Shown: one piece after another, positions 11,701 to 17,743 of the stretch
Numbering within the stretch: the first letter of the stretch is position 1
Layout of the letters: every line of letters begins with the position of its first letter
From: Bremerella volcania
Lineage (GTDB): Bacteria > Planctomycetota > Planctomycetia > Pirellulales > Pirellulaceae
Direction: 5' to 3'
Length of the DNA: 64,000 nt
Assembly (NCBI RefSeq): GCF_007748115.1
Contig: NZ_CP036289.1
Coordinates: 4,154,001 to 4,218,000, forward strand
Notes under the pieces: model-generated
What the model saw: only the letters and a program-made list of their open reading frames with translations
What the model was told of the DNA's origin: nothing
The model's database searches: none
Position numbers and translations under genes: made by a program

Positions 11701-13587
11701 GCCGACGCTCTGCTTCGCGAAGCGGCATCGGATCGCCCTGAAGTCGAAGTGAGCTGGGTCGCTGGCAAACGGTGCGTCGTCCGCCCGATTCAGGTTGATC
11801 TTCCCTTGGGGCCAATTGCCAACATTCCCCAGGGTGGCGTGTGGGTAGTGACGGGCGGTGCACGAGGCATCACGGCAATTGCAGCAAGAGAACTTGCTCG
11901 ACGCTATGGCTGGAAACTCCATCTCTTCGGCAAGAGTCCGCCACCGATCGAAAACGCCCCATGGCGTAATTTCGACGAGGAGCAACTCAAGACCTACAAG
12001 ACCCAGATTACCCGTCAGGCGGTCGCCGATGGGCAATCCCCCGGGGCGGCCTGGGACCGAGTCTTGAAGGACTGCGAGATCTTCAACAATCTGCAAAAGT
12101 TTGCTGAAGCAGGTATCCAGGCAACTTACCATCAGTGTGACGTTACCAGCCGAGAAGAACTTGCGGCCGCACTAGATAAGGTCCGGGCTACCGACGGCCC
12201 GGTGACAGGGCTCATGCATGGTGCCGGGCTCATCGAGCCAGGTCGATTTGAGCATAAGCGGCGTGGCTTCGTCGAGAAGCTCGTCCGCACGAAGTTCGAC
12301 GGACTCATGCACCTGCTGGCACTCACCAAAAATGATCCTCTGACGCACTGCATCGGCTTCGGTTCGATCAGCGGTCGGTTCGGTGGTAACGGACTCAGCG
12401 ACTACGCCGCCGGGAACGACTCGATGTCGAAGGCCCTCGACTGGCATCGCAAAGCCCGCCCAGATTGCACCACTTTGTGCATTCATTGGGAATCTTGGGA
12501 AGGAGCCGGGATTGCGACTCTGTCCCGTTTTGCCTGGGGTCCGCGCAGCGTCATGAAGATGAAATACATGCTGCCGGAAGAAGGCGTTCGCCGGCTGGAA
12601 GAAGAAATGGCCGGTGGCGGAAAGAAAGCCGAAACGCTCTACACGTTTGGCGATTTCTATCCGATGTTCTACCCCGAAGAGCAATACCCGCTTGGGGAAT
12701 TTCAACCACGTTCGGGTGAAGAAGCCAGCGACGTTCCACTGATCGAGTCGACCCGTCGCGAAGGCAATGAGTTAATTGGAGACGTTCCACTCGACCCGAC
12801 GGCGGATCCATTCCTGATCCAACATCGCCTGCGTGGCAAACCCATCATGCCGGTTGTGGCAACTCTGGAAGCCCTGCGTGAAGCGGCTGCCCTTGCCAGT
12901 GGTAAGACCGTGGTAGCTTTCCGTGACGTCGACATGGTGGACGGCCTCGTCTTCCATACCGATTGTCCGCAAACGGCCCAGGCCCGCGGAGAAGTGATCG
13001 ACGATCAACTGGTTCAGTGCCGCTGGACGTGCGACTTCCGCAACCGTACCGGGGGGCTGATTCAAAAGGATCGACTTTACCTGGAAGCCAAAGCCGTCGT
13101 GGCCGACGAACCTTCCACGCCGACAACAACCCTACCCACGTTTCCAAGTGAGTGGCACGCGGTTCAGTACCCGGAAGACAGCGCCATTTATCATGGCCAA
13201 CCTTTCCGCTGCTTGAAAGCGATTAGCTGTGAAGCGGCCAGTGGTTGGGGACACATTTTGGCGCAACCTTTGGTTGATTTGACCGGCGAGTCGAAGCGTG
13301 ACGGCTGGATCATTCCTTCGTGTGTTCTCGATTCGGCTCTTTACGCTTGCGGATGCCACCTGTATCTGCATGGCGAGGGAGCGGTTTCTCTGCCACGCAA
13401 AATCGAATTGCTTGAACTGGGACGCGTTCCTCAAGATGGCGAGAACTGCTACGTCCATTTCACTTGTCGCAACATCGCCGAAAAGTCCGCGTTGTACGAC
13501 ATGGTTGTCGTCGGGCAGGATGGCACCGTCATCCTGAAAGCATCTGGCTACGAGAAGGTGATTCTCATGCGAGGGGAGGTCAAATGA
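2788..13587 (+). CDS. Iterative type I PKS / PUFA-synthase-like megasynthase (KS-KS'-AT-ACP3-C45-like-KR-KR-DH)
   Basis: Builds an acyl chain by repeated decarboxylative condensation. Length 3599 residues from ATG 2788; the KS fold begins at VPVAIVGMACRLPG, so the upstream TTG at 2734 is not needed. Domains: KS about 11-465 with Cys217 (SACASS) and both catalytic His (ECHATA, NIGHSLEAAG); KS-like about 493-935 in which the Cys position is Ala695 (DSGATSG) and both His are lost, so an inactive chain-length-factor-like partner; AT about 1047-1355 with Ser1138 (GHSYGE) and AAFHTP; Pro/Ala linker; three ACPs (about 1518-1856) each with LGIDSIKKA; a C45-like domain about 1913-2201; two KR units with pseudo-KR halves (cores about 2465-2695 and 3017-3251); DH about 3328-3595 with His3346 (HRLRGKPIMP) and Asp3515. 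No ER or thioesterase. KR1 has Ser in place of the catalytic Asn. Heads a tight operon; overlaps the next gene by ATGA. Confidence 0.93.
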   Translation: MSITTDRTDVPVAIVGMACRLPGAANLEQYWQLISQGKSAVGEVPPDRLNREIYYHPEKGTRGKTYSTKAALLTDRTFNRQRCPLPQSLIESVDNTHLLMTEVAAEAFRHAGYDPFQLPNRNVSVFIGHAQGSSRLGELTFQTYLDDAIALLEQTPGFQELPLEMRQAAERELLAELNQQLPPGPDSTRFLNCNMVAGTVAKAFGLDGSWLALNSACASSLHAMLMGARALQRGRADAVVVGGASDCKSDSLVLFSNAQTLTKDDSRPFDANADGLIMSEGYVALVMKTLDRAIADGDPIQAVVRGLGVATDGRGKSLWAPRKEGQMRAMRRAYRSGADASRLQYQECHATATQVGDATELETLREVLQPQFAPGKKIPITSAKANIGHSLEAAGIAGMIKTILCMQHKQFPAAINIQQLNPKVPWDDSPFFVPMKPAVWEAPEDGGPRCAGVNAFGIGGLNMHVVIDEYVGQTTEQICGPSKPAVESAEDRAIAVVGMGCIVPGADELDQLWNLVQSGTDPKSQPPADRWSEQSRERANREGYSPLGGFIEKYEYDWRKHRVPPKQVQEADPLQFMFLDASEKALADAGYDRDSIPKELAGVVVCTEFGGDFSDQLEMGLRIPEMQAILARRLAEKGLPPEQISTINENFSKHLLKKWPALVDETGSFTSSTLASRISKTLDLKGGAVAIDSGATSGMSGIALCIDSLLSGDNDMMICAAGQRRMGPTIYDGLKAAGLLSTDGQAKDLWDAEFSGIVPSEGVAVVVLKRLADARRDGDKIRAVIRGLGVGTHDNPAEAMRLAVERSSVMAGIDPSEVEFVDLETDESREVCSSSLAMLAHSHVEGTRQHPLNLASTTAQFGQMGGGGPMLALVKAALESQKQEVAQGIGVRKGTGPNLESVLRGNTKLSQRGLGGVANWAKGQAFYLLLDNGSHVTPKPEAATPVVDQAPVNSEAKIIRLGATSHQQLLERLSDAVSRAESIWNGPSSEKFNPGDAFRLAIVADSLASFSKKLVMASSQMGNASAQQVLEQQGIFYRQRPQTPPRVAFVFPGQGSQYEGMLKELVAVSPEAAKTVAEADAAMQRQGFPTFSQLAWEVPTQLGKDVFQTQIAMLLADLTCLATLKQQGITPDLVLGHSYGEFPALYAAGVWNLDDVIRMTKARCDGILATSKNDAGLLATTAAPDEIKRLIADCGCQAYLANFNAPDQTVIGGKLVALQQLATALKAKSYPARILAVPAAFHTPLMAGSSRLLQQALETASLAPPSTPFVSTVDNQQITDVERIKRNLGIQLTTPVKYVPLIEQLDQEAPTVFVEVGPQQTLTKLNRKILSAEANVIAVDNPKRGALESLLGVQALLDCLGVGEASAQPKPFKPNFVSETSTAPQRAAKSALTPSHEMNLMDDIPHFDATERRRAKMRGASDRPVAAAPQAQPAPPATPPQPVAPPPVSPPKVSTPTQPAPTKPLPPITPPSVPAAPQPVVPPATPSMNGSGNHYTNGSANGSANGAAAKSAPKSNAVDLEKFLVNFVVEQTGYPPEVVDLDADLEADLGIDSIKKAQLFGELQEYFEISTSATELSLDDFPTLRHVVDFLSANGDAASTPAAAAPQPVAAPPVPAPAPQPIAPPVAAPAPPAVSPEPAAPTNSTSPAELEAFLVNFVVEQTGYPPEVVDLDADLEADLGIDSIKKAQLFGELQEYFEISTSATELSLDDFPTLRHVVDFLSANGQASSSAAASPAPAAMAAPIPPPPPEPSPPIPAPLTNGATNGSTTPASESSANPAELESFLVNFVVEQTGYPPEVVDLDADLEADLGIDSIKKAQLFGELQEYFEISTSATELSLDDFPTLRHVLDFLSANGQQVSANSNANEASSFSPAAPAPARETKTIAPAVAAPSTEVEATDITDNESNEGTSSLQTVAGTPYEMGYTHGSVFRSVIRRTLQTYAEYVGESVDELPGSRRCQQAYQLLSPDQLDELQGIADAVEVPLTNLLVHHFVTAELLSQSEQVAAEGGDESGMTHAARILSEATGPLRETIRLATFLRQPLEGIPHVGVTAIGTVYCVGGMNRDGLAATATGDPNLFEILGTSPSLEEAIDTTSSLGSHPYGNVTLSEPRTQRLATLELAPQGVQIASDGPVARQRQPELVAVSTVSSLSMTDSNWSDEKPSQLVEQDNQDALVITFDFAAETLSVKHRLGQSEAVPYNLAALKATPEPRLRSQRTVARLPLTPPNVTARFEMEMRDAPLSASAVARMTWHGAAIVLGSGQMADALLAKLRDSGVVVHHVADAMNLDAAVSQVEAICEAGPAPHLFITTGRDGHSSVAMADQAKWESQQRSSMETPLFVCQKWLAIADKQGWLPQATAVATTSLGGDFGFNSGSIGAHSGALTGLMKAIFIEYTVMRGGQGPRVKAFDTCASDCPVQVTENIFRELASGNLDYEVSWSGGSRRVPFAVDIAAESVAADSSLPHGAWVVTGGARGITAACALELGKRYGLRLHLLGSSPLPEIDPSWRSLDDEGLKKLKAETMIAARKAGQPAPQAWERVQKSLEIDRSLRAFNEAGVSATYHVCDVSSRDSLANVLEHIRRTDGAITGILHGAGIDKSCRFEKKKLDVVHATIGIKAGGLVHLAALTRKDPIRHVIGFGSIAGRLGSFGQADYCQASDLLCKLLGAYRRQRPWVRAVGFHWHGWDEVGMAARPETQSVLQEKSDLTLMPLAEGLGHFIREIEADTPRSEILITERRHWKRFADGLGQLAESKRDNPAQEVAPSLPSTEPLGPADASVELRTQRCELKLIEAPLADGSPATPTFRTPVWIVGENADAVALEAKLAGLGAEVYRFGVREDLDAQLAELEGLHPDRPAGHLFLLSTRDAVQGDMLSAEAIEKRRHDGIIAPFFIAQAWYKRLIKSPEYGPGTLVAATSLGGDFGFESTVSLPDGGGMAGFVKSLHIEDSRREERAARCKVIDTPANETPQTVADALLREAASDRPEVEVSWVAGKRCVVRPIQVDLPLGPIANIPQGGVWVVTGGARGITAIAARELARRYGWKLHLFGKSPPPIENAPWRNFDEEQLKTYKTQITRQAVADGQSPGAAWDRVLKDCEIFNNLQKFAEAGIQATYHQCDVTSREELAAALDKVRATDGPVTGLMHGAGLIEPGRFEHKRRGFVEKLVRTKFDGLMHLLALTKNDPLTHCIGFGSISGRFGGNGLSDYAAGNDSMSKALDWHRKARPDCTTLCIHWESWEGAGIATLSRFAWGPRSVMKMKYMLPEEGVRRLEEEMAGGGKKAETLYTFGDFYPMFYPEEQYPLGEFQPRSGEEASDVPLIESTRREGNELIGDVPLDPTADPFLIQHRLRGKPIMPVVATLEALREAAALASGKTVVAFRDVDMVDGLVFHTDCPQTAQARGEVIDDQLVQCRWTCDFRNRTGGLIQKDRLYLEAKAVVADEPSTPTTTLPTFPSEWHAVQYPEDSAIYHGQPFRCLKAISCEAASGWGHILAQPLVDLTGESKRDGWIIPSCVLDSALYACGCHLYLHGEGAVSLPRKIELLELGRVPQDGENCYVHFTCRNIAEKSALYDMVVVGQDGTVILKASGYEKVILMRGEVK
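7339..8355 (+). repeat. Three tandem near-identical ACP-coding repeats
   Basis: About 230 bases are repeated three times (7339-7572, 7732-7962, 8125-8355), with phosphopantetheine serines coded at 7444, 7834 and 8227, so the period is 390 and 393 bases. The ACP segments are almost the same at the DNA level, and the stretch around the DSL-like motif is base-for-base the same in all three. The Pro/Ala/Asn-rich linkers between them differ. This indicates recent duplication or gene conversion. Tandem ACPs are a hallmark of PUFA-type synthases, where more copies raise output. Confidence 0.95.
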
Positions 13588-14267
13588 TTTCCACCTACCC
13601 ACGCATTGTTCGCTACGTTTCGAATTCCGAGAAGTTGGGCATTCTCCCAGCACAATCCTGGTTGACCGACCTGGAATTGTCGGAGCTTTCCTATTGGAAA
13701 GACTCGTCACGACGAAACCAGTGGCTGGCCGGGCGTTGGCTCGCCAAGCGTCTTGTTACTCGCTCGTTGAATGTGGACCTACTGCGTGAAGTGGAGATCT
13801 TATCCCGAGGTAAAGACGGCCTTGGAAAGAGTCCAACGATTACCGTTGGCGGAATCAGCATTTCATGCCGTCTTTCGATTTCGCACAGCAATCAGGCGAT
13901 TCTGGTTGGAATGACTAGTAGCGATGCGAGGATTGGCGTCGATGTGGCCTCGGGAGTCCCCCTGACGCCCGGCTTTCGATCCCGCTGGTTTAACGACAAG
14001 GAAGTGAAGTGGATTGAAACCAACACTCCAATTCGCTTGCCGGTTGCCTGGGCGTTGAAGGAATCGATCTTCAAGGCTTGCGGCAACGAGCGCAAGTGGG
14101 ACCCTCGGTCGGTCGAGCTTGTTGCGATCGATAAGAATCGTGTCCATAGCCGTATTCATGGCGTCGATGTCGCTCCGCTTACGATGTGGGTCCGTACCAC
14201 AAGGTCCGGGGCCGCAACCGCGGTCTGGAGCGACACGGCAAACCAGGAGGTGACGCTATGTTCTTAA
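13584..14267 (+). CDS. Sfp-type 4'-phosphopantetheinyl transferase
   Basis: Transfers the phosphopantetheine arm from CoA to carrier-protein serines, here presumably the three ACPs of the megasynthase. The 227-residue protein has the family motifs LSISHSNQAILVG, IGVDVAS (Asp120) and WALKESIFKACG (Glu160). In most Sfp enzymes the first acidic motif is D-x-E; here the second position is Ala122, so one metal ligand seems to be missing. The start ATG 13584 overlaps the previous stop (ATGA) and follows a strong ribosome site GAGGGGAGGT at 13571-13580. The stop lies 10 bases inside the next gene, so translation is probably coupled. A housekeeping AcpS is coded separately at 50579, which supports a dedicated role for this one. 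Confidence 0.88.
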   Translation: MISTYPRIVRYVSNSEKLGILPAQSWLTDLELSELSYWKDSSRRNQWLAGRWLAKRLVTRSLNVDLLREVEILSRGKDGLGKSPTITVGGISISCRLSISHSNQAILVGMTSSDARIGVDVASGVPLTPGFRSRWFNDKEVKWIETNTPIRLPVAWALKESIFKACGNERKWDPRSVELVAIDKNRVHSRIHGVDVAPLTMWVRTTRSGAATAVWSDTANQEVTLCS

Positions 14268-15421
14268 GCACTGAGCACCATCCACAGATCCTGTCGCGCG
14301 ACTGCTACACCAGCGAAGAAGTCTTGCAGAAAGAAATCGACTCCGTTCTTCTTCCCGCTTGGCATGCAGTTGCCCTCAAGAGTGAGCTTCCTAAAAACGG
14401 AAGCTACGTTACGTTCGAGATGTATGGTCGTCCGCTTATTCTTTGGCGATACGACGACCAATTCCACTGTTTCTTGAATGTTTGCTCACACCGCTACTCG
14501 AAACTGCGTAGCGATGCGTGTGGCACCTGTGAACGTCTTCGTTGTCAATATCACGGTTGGCAATTCGACGAGACCGGCAATGTTCGCAAAATCCCCGATG
14601 CCAAGTCGTTTCGCCCGCTGAAGCAGGGCATGCTGGGCCTAAAGAAGTATCGCCTGGAAACTTGCGGAGAGTTGATCTTCATCAACCTTGTCGATGAGGG
14701 TCCTTCGCTACGGGAATTCCTGGGCGAGATGTACTCGACGTACCAGGAGTGGTTTTCTCCTGACATGCATACGGCAATCATCCTCAATCGACCGATTCAA
14801 GCAAATTGGAAGTGCCTGGTCGAGAACGCCCTGGAAAGCTATCACACGACCGAGGTCCACCCCAAGACATTTGGCGAGTCCCCTTCCGAGGAGGACTGCG
14901 AACATCAATTGGAAGACTGGGGAAGCGTCCTCAAAGTCGACTTTAGCCAGGAAAAGTCTTTTCGAGCATCGCTCGACAAGTTTGGCCATTGGCTCGTCGG
15001 TCACCAGCGAACCCCAGTGTATCGCCACGTTGCCCACTATCCGAACGTCATGATCGCCCACCTTTCGCTTTACCGCTGGGTGGAATGCGTGATTCCAGTA
15101 TCGCCTGGTAGTTCGACCTCGATCGTCCGCCTGATGTGCCACGTCGGGCAGAAAGGGCAACTACGGCGGCTCTGGAATCGCTACCTGATTAGCCGCTGGG
15201 CCAAAGACTTCTTGTGCCAAGTGGGTGAGGAAGATGCCCAGGTCATGACACAAGTCCAGCACGGACTAAGCTCCATCGACCAGCCCTTGGGTGGCCTGAT
15301 TTCAACGCGCGAAGAACGCGTATATCACTTTCAGCATTACGTCGACCGCGCCGTGAACGACCGACGCGGCGAGCCTGCACGAGACACTATTCCGATTCAC
15401 TATAAAGGTAAGACTTCATGA
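14258..15421 (+). CDS. Rieske [2Fe-2S] aromatic-ring-hydroxylase-type oxygenase
   Basis: Oxygenase alpha-subunit-like protein of 387 residues. The Rieske centre is Cys76-x-His78 and Cys96-x2-His99 (CSH and CQYH, 17 residues between). The mononuclear iron site is ENALESYHTTEVH with His196 and His201. Family members hydroxylate, demethylate or desaturate substrates with O2 and electrons from a separate reductase; none is coded next to it, so a general reductase would be needed. The start 14258 is set by AACCAGGAGG at 14241-14250 and overlaps the phosphopantetheinyl transferase by 10 bases; the longer frame upstream lies inside that gene. It overlaps the next gene by ATGA. In the cluster it probably tailors the acyl chain or an amine; choline-monooxygenase-like chemistry is one option. 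Substrate unknown. Confidence 0.9.
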   Translation: MFLSTEHHPQILSRDCYTSEEVLQKEIDSVLLPAWHAVALKSELPKNGSYVTFEMYGRPLILWRYDDQFHCFLNVCSHRYSKLRSDACGTCERLRCQYHGWQFDETGNVRKIPDAKSFRPLKQGMLGLKKYRLETCGELIFINLVDEGPSLREFLGEMYSTYQEWFSPDMHTAIILNRPIQANWKCLVENALESYHTTEVHPKTFGESPSEEDCEHQLEDWGSVLKVDFSQEKSFRASLDKFGHWLVGHQRTPVYRHVAHYPNVMIAHLSLYRWVECVIPVSPGSSTSIVRLMCHVGQKGQLRRLWNRYLISRWAKDFLCQVGEEDAQVMTQVQHGLSSIDQPLGGLISTREERVYHFQHYVDRAVNDRRGEPARDTIPIHYKGKTS

Positions 15422-16182
15422 TTGATTTGACCGGAAAAATGGCACTTGTCACCGGTAGTTCGCGAGGCATGGGCCGTGCTTGTGCGCTTCGCCTGGCGGA
15501 AGCAGGGGCGGATGTCATTGTGAACTACGTGACCTCCCGATCCGCTGCCATGGAAACGGCCAAGGAAATTCGCGCGATGGGTCGTCGATCGTTCGTCGTG
15601 AAGGCCGACGTCAGCCAAAAGGATGATGTCGAATCGATGATGGAATACATCGGCGAACATATCCAGCAATTGGACATCATCGTCAGCAACGCAGCCACGG
15701 GTGGATTCCGCCCCCTGCTTGCCGCGAATGAAAAGCATTTCGAGAACACGTACCACACGAACGTGCTAGCCATGCTGTACCTGGTTCAAGCCGGCATGCC
15801 ACTTTTGGAAAAGAGTAAGGGCCGCGCGAAGGTGATTGGCATCAGCAGCCATGGCAGTGACATGGCCTTGCCATGGTACGGCTTGATCGGAAGCTCGAAG
15901 GCCGCTTTGGAAAGCCTGGCGCGTCACCTGACTCTCGAAGTCGGCGACAAAGGAGTCAACGTTAACATCGTCAAGTCCGGTCTCGTCGAAACCGATTCGA
16001 CGAAGCGGCTTCCCGGCGCGGATCAGATGTTCGCCCACCGCAAGGACAAGACGATGATGGGAGATCGCATGCTTTCCATCGAAGACATCGCTAACGCGGT
16101 GATCTTCCTGGCGTCTCCTCTTTCCGACTTGGTTCAAGGAGAAACGCTGGTCGTCGATGGCGGCGCGGCGGTTCACGTTTAA
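15418..16182 (+). CDS. FabL-like enoyl-ACP reductase (short-chain dehydrogenase)
   Basis: A 254-residue SDR with the nucleotide site TGSSRGMGRA (12-21) and the segment SNAATGGFRPL, which resembles FabL. The catalytic pair is Tyr154 and Lys161 with six residues between (YGLIGSSK). Ordinary ketoreductases have Y-x3-K, while enoyl-ACP reductases of the FabI/FabL type have Y-x6-K. It should therefore reduce the trans-2 double bond of an enoyl thioester with NADPH. This fills a gap, since the megasynthase has KR and DH but no ER domain. Start overlaps the oxygenase stop by ATGA. 21 bases separate it from the next gene. A role as a ketoreductase or a plain FabL of primary metabolism cannot be excluded, but location argues for a trans-acting ER. 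Confidence 0.82.
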   Translation: MIDLTGKMALVTGSSRGMGRACALRLAEAGADVIVNYVTSRSAAMETAKEIRAMGRRSFVVKADVSQKDDVESMMEYIGEHIQQLDIIVSNAATGGFRPLLAANEKHFENTYHTNVLAMLYLVQAGMPLLEKSKGRAKVIGISSHGSDMALPWYGLIGSSKAALESLARHLTLEVGDKGVNVNIVKSGLVETDSTKRLPGADQMFAHRKDKTMMGDRMLSIEDIANAVIFLASPLSDLVQGETLVVDGGAAVHV

Positions 16183-16203
16183 GCAGGCAAAGTATAGGCA
16201 ACT

Positions 16204-17694
16204 ATGAAGTATCACCTGTTAACTGGCGGCACAGGCTTACTCGGCCGCTACCTACTTCGCGACCTGACGTTGGCGGATATTCCGCTGGCGGTCATCGTGC
16301 GCCCCTCGCGAATTGAATCCGCGTTGGGTCGCATTGAGACGGCCATGACCTACTGGGAAAGGGAACTGGGACACGCACTGGTGCGGCCCATCGTCCTGGA
16401 GGGCGACATCACGCAGCCGATGTGTGGCCTGTCCCCTGAAGATCAACGGTGGGTTCAGGAATACTGCGATACCGCCGTTCACTCAGCGGCCTCGCTGACC
16501 TTCTATGCGGAAGAAGACGACGGGGAACCGTGGCGCAGCAACATCCATGGCACCCGAAACATGCTCGAACTCTGCCGCAAGACGGGCATTCGCAAATTCC
16601 ATCACGTCTCGACCGCGTACGTTTGTGGTCAGCGACGGGAAGTCATTCGCGAAGATGAGTTGGATGTCGGCCAACTTCCCAGCAACGACTACGAAGCAAG
16701 CAAGATTACGGCGGAAAAGGAGGTTCGTGCCGCAGGCTTCGATACGTTAACGGTTCATCGACCGTCCATCATTGTAGGAGACTCCCAAACGGGCTTTACC
16801 ACTTCATACCACGGCTTTTACACGCCGCTTCGCCTGGTGCATACGCTGGTTACGACCTTGCCATGGGATGTGATTGCCCAGGGAGACTGGCTAGGTACGC
16901 TGGCACTCTCAGGCGACGAACGAAAGAACCTGGTTCCCGTCGATTGGGTTTCGGCTGCGATGACCGAAGTGATCGCTCGTGAAGATCTTCATGGCGAGAC
17001 CTATCACTTCACCAATCCCAAGGCAGCGACGGTCGCAGACATGCTGGCATCGATGGGAGAAGCGGTTCTTGATTTGGCCAAGCATGAAGCAGCGGATCAA
17101 TCGAAGCTCTCGGAAGACGCGGAAAAGATGATGCAGTCGTTCCGCGATCAGATGAAGGTCTATCAGTCCTATTGGAGTGATGACCCAACCTTCGATAGTA
17201 CGCGCACGGAAACGTGTTTGCCTCACCTGCCCTGTCCCCAGGTTGATCAGTCACTGATGGACCTGTTGGTGAAGTACGCCATCGACAAGAACTTCGGTTG
17301 GCCGCGGGAAACGCCAGTCAGCCGCAAGTTCCCCATTGCCGAAGAGCTGGCCCCCTGGATGAGTCCCAGCGATTCGTCGGACAACTCCGATGATCGACGT
17401 TACGTCAGCCTGCGTATTAGCGGAAACGGCGGTGGCCAGTGGCACATGATTTTGGATCACGGCCGTCTGGTGGGCGTAGGATCTGGCCTGAAAAACGGAG
17501 ACAGCTCAACCTGCTATCTCAACTCCGATACATTCCATCGCCTCACCCGCGGTCAGCTTAGTTGGGAAGCCGCACTGCAATCAGGACGATTGTTCACAGC
17601 TGGAAATGCTACCAGTTCCGAAGAAATCGCCCGATGTTTCCAAGAGTTCTCGACCGCCACCAAGGCCGAGAGTCCTTCCAGTTTCATCCAATAA
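16204..17694 (+). CDS. Thioester-reductase-type SDR fused to an SCP2 sterol-carrier domain
   Basis: The 496-residue protein starts with the NAD(P) motif LLTGGTGLLGRYLL, then HSAASLTFY, HVSTAYVCG and the catalytic YEASK of extended SDRs of the NAD_binding_4 family (fatty acyl-CoA/thioester reductases). These release an acyl chain from a carrier protein or CoA as aldehyde or alcohol. From about residue 395 to 490 the sequence (ISGNGGGQWHMILDHGRLVG, then SDTFHRLTRGQLSWEAALQSG) matches the SCP2 lipid-binding fold, which would hold a long acyl chain. Joining a reductase to an SCP2 domain in one protein is uncommon. The megasynthase has no thioesterase, so this is the best candidate for release. 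The next gene is an aminotransferase, which would accept an aldehyde. Confidence 0.85.
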   Translation: MKYHLLTGGTGLLGRYLLRDLTLADIPLAVIVRPSRIESALGRIETAMTYWERELGHALVRPIVLEGDITQPMCGLSPEDQRWVQEYCDTAVHSAASLTFYAEEDDGEPWRSNIHGTRNMLELCRKTGIRKFHHVSTAYVCGQRREVIREDELDVGQLPSNDYEASKITAEKEVRAAGFDTLTVHRPSIIVGDSQTGFTTSYHGFYTPLRLVHTLVTTLPWDVIAQGDWLGTLALSGDERKNLVPVDWVSAAMTEVIAREDLHGETYHFTNPKAATVADMLASMGEAVLDLAKHEAADQSKLSEDAEKMMQSFRDQMKVYQSYWSDDPTFDSTRTETCLPHLPCPQVDQSLMDLLVKYAIDKNFGWPRETPVSRKFPIAEELAPWMSPSDSSDNSDDRRYVSLRISGNGGGQWHMILDHGRLVGVGSGLKNGDSSTCYLNSDTFHRLTRGQLSWEAALQSGRLFTAGNATSSEEIARCFQEFSTATKAESPSSFIQ

Positions 17695-17743
17695 ATACAA
17701 GACACGATCGACAACATCGTCAGCGAATCACAGGGGTTTTATT

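Noticed and set aside
15418-16182. Plain FabG-type ketoreductase
   Set aside because: The Tyr-Lys spacing is six residues, not three, and the surrounding segments resemble FabL.
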